DNA of 33,995 nucleotides from Amycolatopsis oliviviridis (GTDB taxonomy: Bacteria; Actinomycetota; Actinomycetes; Mycobacteriales; Pseudonocardiaceae). This document shows, piece by piece, positions 30,025 through 33,995 of the stretch. The position numbers and the translations under genes are program-made. The notes under the pieces were generated by a model. The model was not told the DNA's origin. It saw only the letters and a list, made by a program, of their open reading frames with translations, and did not search any database. The stretch lies in NCBI RefSeq assembly GCF_014654365.1, contig NZ_BNAY01000020.1, positions 1-33,995 of the forward strand, given 5' to 3'. How positions within the stretch are numbered: position 1 is the stretch's first letter; each line of letters begins with the position of its first letter.

Positions 30025-30073
30025 AGACAGGCGCGGGTGCGGCGGCGGCCAGCCGGATCGGAGGGAGCCGGCG

Positions 30074-30829
30074 ATGACCGGAGGAGCGTCCAGCTATAGC
30101 GCACTCGTCGTCGGCTCGGCGCTCATGGGTGGTCTCGGGTCGCTGTTCCCGGCCGGGTTGAAACTCATCGGCGATCGCCTCGAATTCGTGTTCGTCCTGC
30201 CGGACGGCCGGACCGGCCGTCACGCCACGCAGCCCGAACCGTCGGACCATCCGTTCGTCGCGGTGAAGGAGCGGATCCGGCTCGGCGCCGACACCACGGT
30301 GCCGGTGCCGCGATTCTTCCTCGACACGGACGGCCGATGGACACGGCTCCACGTGGAGTTGACCGGGACCGCGGTCCGGGCGGTGATCGTGCTCCCGGAA
30401 GAACTCACCGCGCAGTCGCTGAACGCGCCGTTCCTGGGCTGGTGGCAGGACCAGGTCCCCGGCGCCGTGCGCCTGGCGGTGGACGAGATCGCCCGGATCC
30501 TCGCCCGGTGCCACCACCGGGCCGGGGGACCGCGGCCGCTGATCGACCTGGAGCTGGGCTACGTGCCCGTCCGGGACTTCGAGGCCGTGTTCGCCCGCGC
30601 CCACGAACCGGTCAGGCCGTTCATCGCGCCGGTGCGCCCCGCGTTCAAGATGCGCTGGCACGCGGTGACACCGGCGCAGCGCAAGGCGTTCACCGACGAC
30701 CTGATCGACGTCACCACAACGGGGTGGTGGCCTCGCCGCAGGCCGACCGCGACGATCATGGGACTGGAGGTGGAATTGCCGCCCGGGCTCCTGCTGAGGC
30801 CCCGTACGGCTCCCGGCGCGGCGAAATGA
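30074..30829 (+). CDS. Conserved protein of unknown function (251 aa)
   Basis: I do not recognise this 251-residue protein. It begins MTGGASSYSALVVGSALMGG with a hydrophobic stretch (ALVVGSALMGGLGSLFPAG), then alternating strands (DRLEFVFVLPDGRTGRHATQ, RFFLDTDGRWTRLHVELTGT, AVRAVIVLPEELT) and a Pro/Arg-rich C-terminus. FLGWWQDQVPGAVRLAVDEI and YVPVRDFEAVFARAHEPVR are distinctive. It is 49 bp after the second Roadblock gene on the same strand and probably in the same operon. It ends 6 bp from the convergent protease gene. Confidence 0.65.
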   Translation: MTGGASSYSALVVGSALMGGLGSLFPAGLKLIGDRLEFVFVLPDGRTGRHATQPEPSDHPFVAVKERIRLGADTTVPVPRFFLDTDGRWTRLHVELTGTAVRAVIVLPEELTAQSLNAPFLGWWQDQVPGAVRLAVDEIARILARCHHRAGGPRPLIDLELGYVPVRDFEAVFARAHEPVRPFIAPVRPAFKMRWHAVTPAQRKAFTDDLIDVTTTGWWPRRRPTATIMGLEVELPPGLLLRPRTAPGAAK

Positions 30830-30835
30830 GCGGGC

Positions 30836-31987
30836 TCATCGGAGATCCGACGCCCGCGGACGGTGGCCCAGCGTGGCGAGCTCGACGGCCCTGGCCAGGT
30901 CGCCGGCGCCCACCACGCCGGCGAGCGCGCTGGATTCGGTGACCAGCACGAGATCGCGGCCGTGCCGGAGGAAAACGCGCTTCATCAGCTCGGTCACGTG
31001 CGCGTCGGCGCCGACGACGGTGACCGCCTGATCCTTGCGGGCGACGTCGGCGACCGTGGTCGCGCGGCGGGCGTCGGCCGAGACCCGGATCAGGTCCCCG
31101 AGACTGACGACACCGACGGGGACACCGTCGAACGACAGCACCGGGAAGACCCGATCGTGGCCGGCGCCCGCCGCGTGTTCGGCGAAGGCGTCCACCGTCC
31201 ACCAGCCGGGCGCGACCGTCGGGGACGGGTTCATGATCTCGCGCACCCGGACCCCGCCGAGCCGTTCGCGCAGCGGGCCCGCGGCGAACTCGGCCTGCGC
31301 GGCGAAGATCTGGAACCAGCCGAGCAGGACGAGCCCAAGGCCGGCGAGGCGGCCGGACAGGAGCAGCTGCGCGAGTCCCGCGATCCCCAGCGCCGCGCCG
31401 AGGACCTGCCCGACTCGCCCGGCGACGGTTCCGGCGCGGGCCCGGTCGCCGCGCCGCGCCCAGATCGCCGCGCGCAGCATCCTGCCGCCGTCCAAGGGCG
31501 CGCCGGGCAGCAGGTTGACCATCGCCAGCGCGAGGTTCCCGACGCCGAGCCAGGCCAGGGCACTGACCGGCAGGGGAGGCACGACCTCCGCCAGGAGGAC
31601 GGCGGCACCGAGCCCGACCATGCCGATCAGCGCGCTGGTGACCGGGCCGGCCACCGCGATCCGGAAGTCGGCCTTCGGTGTGGCGGGCTCGTCCTCGAGT
31701 TCGGCGGCGCCACCGAGCATCCACAGGGTGATCCTCTTGACTTCGACACCGTGCCGCCGCGCGACGGCGGCGTGGGAGAACTCGTGCAGCAGCAGCGAAG
31801 CGAGGAAACCCGCGGCGGTGAGCAGGCCGGTGACCCAGTACCACCCGGGGCTCGCGCCGGGAGCGGCCCGGGGGAGCGCGGCCGAGGCCAGGAGATCGGT
31901 GATCAGGAGAAGCACGACGAGGACCGACCAGTGGGCCCGGACGGCGATTCCGGCCCAGCGGCCGAGCGGGATGGCGGTGCGGAACAT
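30836..31987 (-). CDS. Site-2 protease family (M50) metalloprotease with two CBS domains
   Basis: This 383-residue membrane protease starts with RWAGIAVRAHWSVLVVLLLI and has about six membrane helices. Zinc ligands are His68 and His72 in LLLHEFSH (HExxH, Glu69 catalytic) and Asp166 in LLPGAPLDGG. The C-terminal third contains two CBS domains (RVREIMNPSPTVAPGWWTVD and TTVADVARKDQAVTVV) that may bind adenine nucleotides. The architecture is like mycobacterial Rip3 (Rv2625c), a protease linked there to hypoxia response. The ATG at 31987 starts the first membrane segment; substrate proteins are unknown. Confidence 0.92.
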   Translation of the reverse strand: MFRTAIPLGRWAGIAVRAHWSVLVVLLLITDLLASAALPRAAPGASPGWYWVTGLLTAAGFLASLLLHEFSHAAVARRHGVEVKRITLWMLGGAAELEDEPATPKADFRIAVAGPVTSALIGMVGLGAAVLLAEVVPPLPVSALAWLGVGNLALAMVNLLPGAPLDGGRMLRAAIWARRGDRARAGTVAGRVGQVLGAALGIAGLAQLLLSGRLAGLGLVLLGWFQIFAAQAEFAAGPLRERLGGVRVREIMNPSPTVAPGWWTVDAFAEHAAGAGHDRVFPVLSFDGVPVGVVSLGDLIRVSADARRATTVADVARKDQAVTVVGADAHVTELMKRVFLRHGRDLVLVTESSALAGVVGAGDLARAVELATLGHRPRASDLR

Positions 31988-32069
31988 CGGATCCCTTTCC
32001 CCGGGCGCCGTTGACCGGTGTTTCGCGGGAATGGACCGGTTCCACGGTTCTCGGGCAGTGAACGGGCGA

Positions 32070-32119
32070 CTAGGGCCGAACAGCCTCGATCGCAGGGCCG
32101 TCTGGTGGACAGGCCCTAG
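32070..32119. terminator. Inverted repeat at the 3' end of the TetR gene
   Basis: CTAGGGCC (32070-32077) pairs with GGCCCTAG (32112-32119) across a 34-nt loop. The right arm includes the TAG stop of the TetR gene (32116-32118). It may stop transcription before the protease promoter, although the long loop makes it a weak candidate. Confidence 0.35.
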
Positions 32120-32676
32120 GCGAGGTTCGCCATGATCAGCCCGAGGGTGAAGCCGAACCGGTCGTCCCCGGTGCCCGAGGTCAGCTCGGCGGCGTGGTGC
32201 CGGGTGTGCGGGAACGCGTCGGCGGGCAGCGCGGCGAACCGGTGCAGCAGTTCTTCGCGGCCGACGACCCATTCCTGGTCCGGGTCCTTTCGCCGCTGCT
32301 GGACCAGCGACCGCTCCAGGGCGTAGGCGCTGACATAGAGCGAGAGGGCGTCGAGTGCCCAGGCGGCGGTCCGCGGTTCGACGCCACCGGCGAGCAGGAT
32401 CGCCAGCAGTCCTTCGCGCACCTTCAGGGTGACGAGGTTGGTCGGGACCGTGCCCAGTACGGCGCGGGATATTCCCGGGTATTTCAGGTACTGGTCGCGG
32501 ATCTGGGTGTAGACGTCGCGGATCTGCTCCTGCCAGCGGGCCGGATCCGGTTCGGGGAGGACGATCTCGGAATAGAGCCTGCCGACGAGCAGGTCGTCGA
32601 TGTCGTCCTTGTTGACGATGTGCGCGTACAGCGACGACGGCCCGGCGCCCAGCACCGCGGCGACCCGGCGGATGGT
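32116..32676 (-). pseudogene. 5'-truncated TetR-family regulator
   Basis: The recognisable protein begins inside the DNA-binding domain: LTIRRVAAVLGAGPSSLYAH then IVNKDDIDDLLVGRLYSEI is the end of helix 1 through helix 4 of TetR. The C-terminal ligand domain (RWQEQIRDVYTQIRDQYLKY, ALDALSLYVSAYALERSL) is intact. The family normally has about 20-40 more residues before this point. The frame stays open to 32826, but those 50 residues are antisense to the FAD monooxygenase start and have no TetR features. No ATG, GTG or TTG start is available between about 32680 and 32720. The most likely reading is loss of the 5' end by deletion, leaving a non-functional or altered repressor. A sequencing error is less likely because the frame is intact. 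Confidence 0.6.
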
Positions 32677-32681
32677 TAGCG

Positions 32682-32696
32682 ACGAACTAAGTTCGT
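32682..32696. promoter_or_regulatory. Palindromic operator between TetR fragment and FAD monooxygenase
   Basis: ACGAAC-TAA-GTTCGT is a perfect dyad, typical of TetR operators, 23 bp before the ATG at 32720. It directly abuts the truncated TetR coding region, which is closer than expected for a divergent TetR pair. The adjacent TTAGTTCG part could also serve as a -10-like element on the minus strand. Confidence 0.6.
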
Positions 32697-32719
32697 TCCG
32701 GTGTTTCGGGAGGTGTGGG

Positions 32720-33835
32720 ATGCGAGTTTCGGTGGCCGGAGCCGGTCTGGGTGGTCTCGCCTTGGCGCAGGGACTGCGCGGGGCCGGGATCGACGTCGAG
32801 GTGTACGAACGGGACCCCGCGATCACCGCCCGGTTCCAGGGGTATCGGCTCGTGCTGAACCCGGTGGGCTTCGACGCCGTGCGCGCCTGCCTGCCGTCGC
32901 GCTGGCATTCGCTGCTGGACGCGATCGTCGGTGACGCCTACGGCGAGCGGCTGATCCTGGACCCGCGGCTCACCACGATCGGCGAGCTCGGCCCGGGCAG
33001 ATCCGGGATCGTGGTCGATCGGCACGTGCTCCGGCATCTGCTGCTGACCGGGCTCACGGTGCGCACCGGCGCCGCGCTGACCGGGTACGAGGTCCTGGCC
33101 GACGGCAAGGTCGACGCCCGGTTCGCCCAAGGCGACCCGGTCACCACCGGCCTGCTCGTCGGGGCGGACGGTGTCGGTTCCGCCGTGCGCACGACGCTGT
33201 CGCCGTCGACCACCCCGACCGACACCGGCGTCCGGTTCGTCATCGGCCGCACCACGCTGACCGAGCGTTTCGCCGGACTGTCAAAGGCTTTCGGCTCGAA
33301 GATCGCCGGGGACGGCGTGAGCCTGCTGCTCGGGGCGATGCGTTTCCGCACCCCGCCCAAGGAGGCGGCCGAAGCGCTGGCGCCCGAGGTGGTCCTTCCG
33401 GATGTCCGCGATTACGTGCGCTGGGCGATGATCCTGCCGCCGGACGGTTCGCTCGGTACGGCGACCCCGCAGGAGGCCGCTCTGTCCAGAATGGACGGAT
33501 GGCATCCGGACCTGCGTGAGCTCGTCGAACAGTCCGATCCGGACAACAGCGCGCTCCTGTCGATCCGTGTGGTCGAGCCGCGCGAGCGCTGGGCGCCCGG
33601 CCCGGTCACGTTGCTCGGCGACGCGATCCACGCCACCTCCCCGACCGGCGGCAACGGCGCGAACACCGCCCTGCGAGACGCGGATCTGTTGCGCCGCAGC
33701 CTGATCGAGGCCGCAGAGGGACGCAGGAGCCTCCTTGACGCCGTCGGCGAGTACGAGCGGCAGATGTTCGCCTACGGTACCGAGGCCGTGCGGCACAGTC
33801 TCGACGCGCTCCCGGCCTATGTGCCGAAGGCTTAG
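32720..33835 (+). CDS. FAD-dependent aromatic hydroxylase-type monooxygenase
   Basis: This 371-residue group A flavin monooxygenase has the N-terminal FAD motif VSVAGAGLGGLALAQGLRGA, a DG-type motif LLVGADGVGSAVRTTL, and the second FAD motif VTLLGDAIHATSPTGGNGAN with TALRDADLL. It resembles PHBH-like or TetX-like enzymes acting on aromatic or polyketide substrates; none is indicated locally. ATG 32720 has GGGAGG 5 bases upstream. Divergent TetR regulators usually control such genes, but the TetR here lacks its 5' end, so this gene may be derepressed. Confidence 0.9.
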   Translation: MRVSVAGAGLGGLALAQGLRGAGIDVEVYERDPAITARFQGYRLVLNPVGFDAVRACLPSRWHSLLDAIVGDAYGERLILDPRLTTIGELGPGRSGIVVDRHVLRHLLLTGLTVRTGAALTGYEVLADGKVDARFAQGDPVTTGLLVGADGVGSAVRTTLSPSTTPTDTGVRFVIGRTTLTERFAGLSKAFGSKIAGDGVSLLLGAMRFRTPPKEAAEALAPEVVLPDVRDYVRWAMILPPDGSLGTATPQEAALSRMDGWHPDLRELVEQSDPDNSALLSIRVVEPRERWAPGPVTLLGDAIHATSPTGGNGANTALRDADLLRRSLIEAAEGRRSLLDAVGEYERQMFAYGTEAVRHSLDALPAYVPKA

Positions 33836-33864
33836 GCGAATTGCCGCATGGGCAGGTCCGTGAA

Positions 33865-33901
33865 GGCCTCCTTCACTACCTCCAGAGTAGGCAAGGAGGC
33901 C
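33865..33901. terminator. Hairpin downstream of the FAD monooxygenase gene
   Basis: GGCCTCCTT (33865-33873) pairs with AAGGAGGCC (33893-33901); inner CTAC/GTAG (33876-33879 and 33887-33890) extend it. It is 29 bp past the stop. It is the same family as the hairpin at 91-127, and joins the right window-end repeat. Confidence 0.6.
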
Positions 33902-33991
33902 TAATGGGGTGTGTTCGAGTCGGGTTTGGCAGGCTTGGATGTGGTGGCTGCTGGCGGGTGAGCACTCGTGAGGCCTGGGTTTTGCGAGACC
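33892..33991 (-). repeat. Right copy of 100-bp window-terminal inverted repeat
   Basis: The reverse complement of 33892-33991 is identical to bases 1-100. Both copies have the hairpin on the inner side and both lie just past the 3' end of a gene. Four further bases (33992-33995) follow. Confidence 0.9.
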
Positions 33992-33995
33992 TTCG

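Noticed and set aside
32040..32119. DosR/DevR-like box upstream of the CBS-containing site-2 protease
   Set aside because: The Rip3 analogy suggested looking, but the GGGCGACTAGGGCC sequence is not a proper palindrome of that type.
1..33995. Composite transposon or integrative element bounded by the terminal inverted repeats
   Set aside because: No transposase, integrase, relaxase or tRNA attachment site was found, and ordinary chromosomal-type genes fill the flanks. A contig break at a dispersed repeat is simpler.

Overview
The window looks like chromosomal DNA of a high-GC filamentous actinomycete, most likely a Pseudonocardiaceae member such as Amycolatopsis. Support comes from the very high GC, frequent GTG starts, 1, 4 and 8 bp stop/start overlaps, an ECF41 sigma factor, an HbpS/SenS/SenR-like locus, and GC-rich palindromic intergenic repeats of a kind I associate with Amycolatopsis. 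The genus is an inference. Both window ends carry the same 100-bp sequence in inverted orientation, so the window may be an assembly contig that broke at a dispersed repeat.

Layout. (1) 140-4098, stress-type genes: a methyltransferase; an AhpD-like protein, a SnoaL-like protein and an ECF41 sigma factor, with near-identical predicted promoters before the AhpD-like gene and the sigma gene; then an RNA-ligase-fold protein with a probably leaderless GTG start. (2) 4099-4800, a gene-free stretch holding three families of long palindromes. (3) 4801-8042, an ankyrin lipoprotein and an HbpS-like secreted protein, divergent from a SenS/SenR-like two-component system. (4) About 8055-24261, a candidate biosynthetic gene cluster. 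(5) 24718-26719, an aldo/keto reductase divergent from an XRE regulator. (6) 26856-30829, a MarR-like regulator and a nitrilase-fold protein sharing a 36-bp divergent gap, then two Roadblock-like proteins and an unknown protein. (7) 30836-33835, a site-2 protease with CBS domains, an apparently 5'-truncated TetR gene and a divergent FAD monooxygenase.

The main discovery candidate is the cluster. Its plus-strand operon (13935-19096) encodes a lysine/ornithine N-hydroxylase, a methionyl-tRNA-synthetase-like enzyme, a D-amino-acid-oxidase-like flavoenzyme and a kynurenine-3-monooxygenase-like enzyme. The first three match the logic of hydrazine (N-N bond) forming pathways, in which an N-hydroxylated diamino acid is esterified by a MetRS-like domain, rearranged by a cupin domain, and oxidatively cleaved. 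In the characterised enzymes I know, cupin and MetRS-like parts are fused. Here the MetRS-like protein has no cupin, and a 133-residue cupin starts the oppositely oriented operon (12572 downward). A second minus-strand operon (24261-19184) adds an MFS exporter, two ATP-grasp ligases and an acyl-CoA-dehydrogenase-like flavin monooxygenase. No NRPS or PKS is present, so the product may be a small ATP-grasp-assembled peptide-like compound with an N-N bond.

All three cluster promoter regions (12641-12666, 13774-13885, 24447-24487) carry the same dyad, TTCCC/GGGAA half-sites with consensus TTCCCC-N7-GGGAAA. This ties the cupin operon to the N-hydroxylase/MetRS operon and to the ligase/exporter operon. 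The orphan NarL-type regulator at 12680-13444 is the obvious candidate to bind it. No tRNA, rRNA, CRISPR array, transposase or integrase was recognised.
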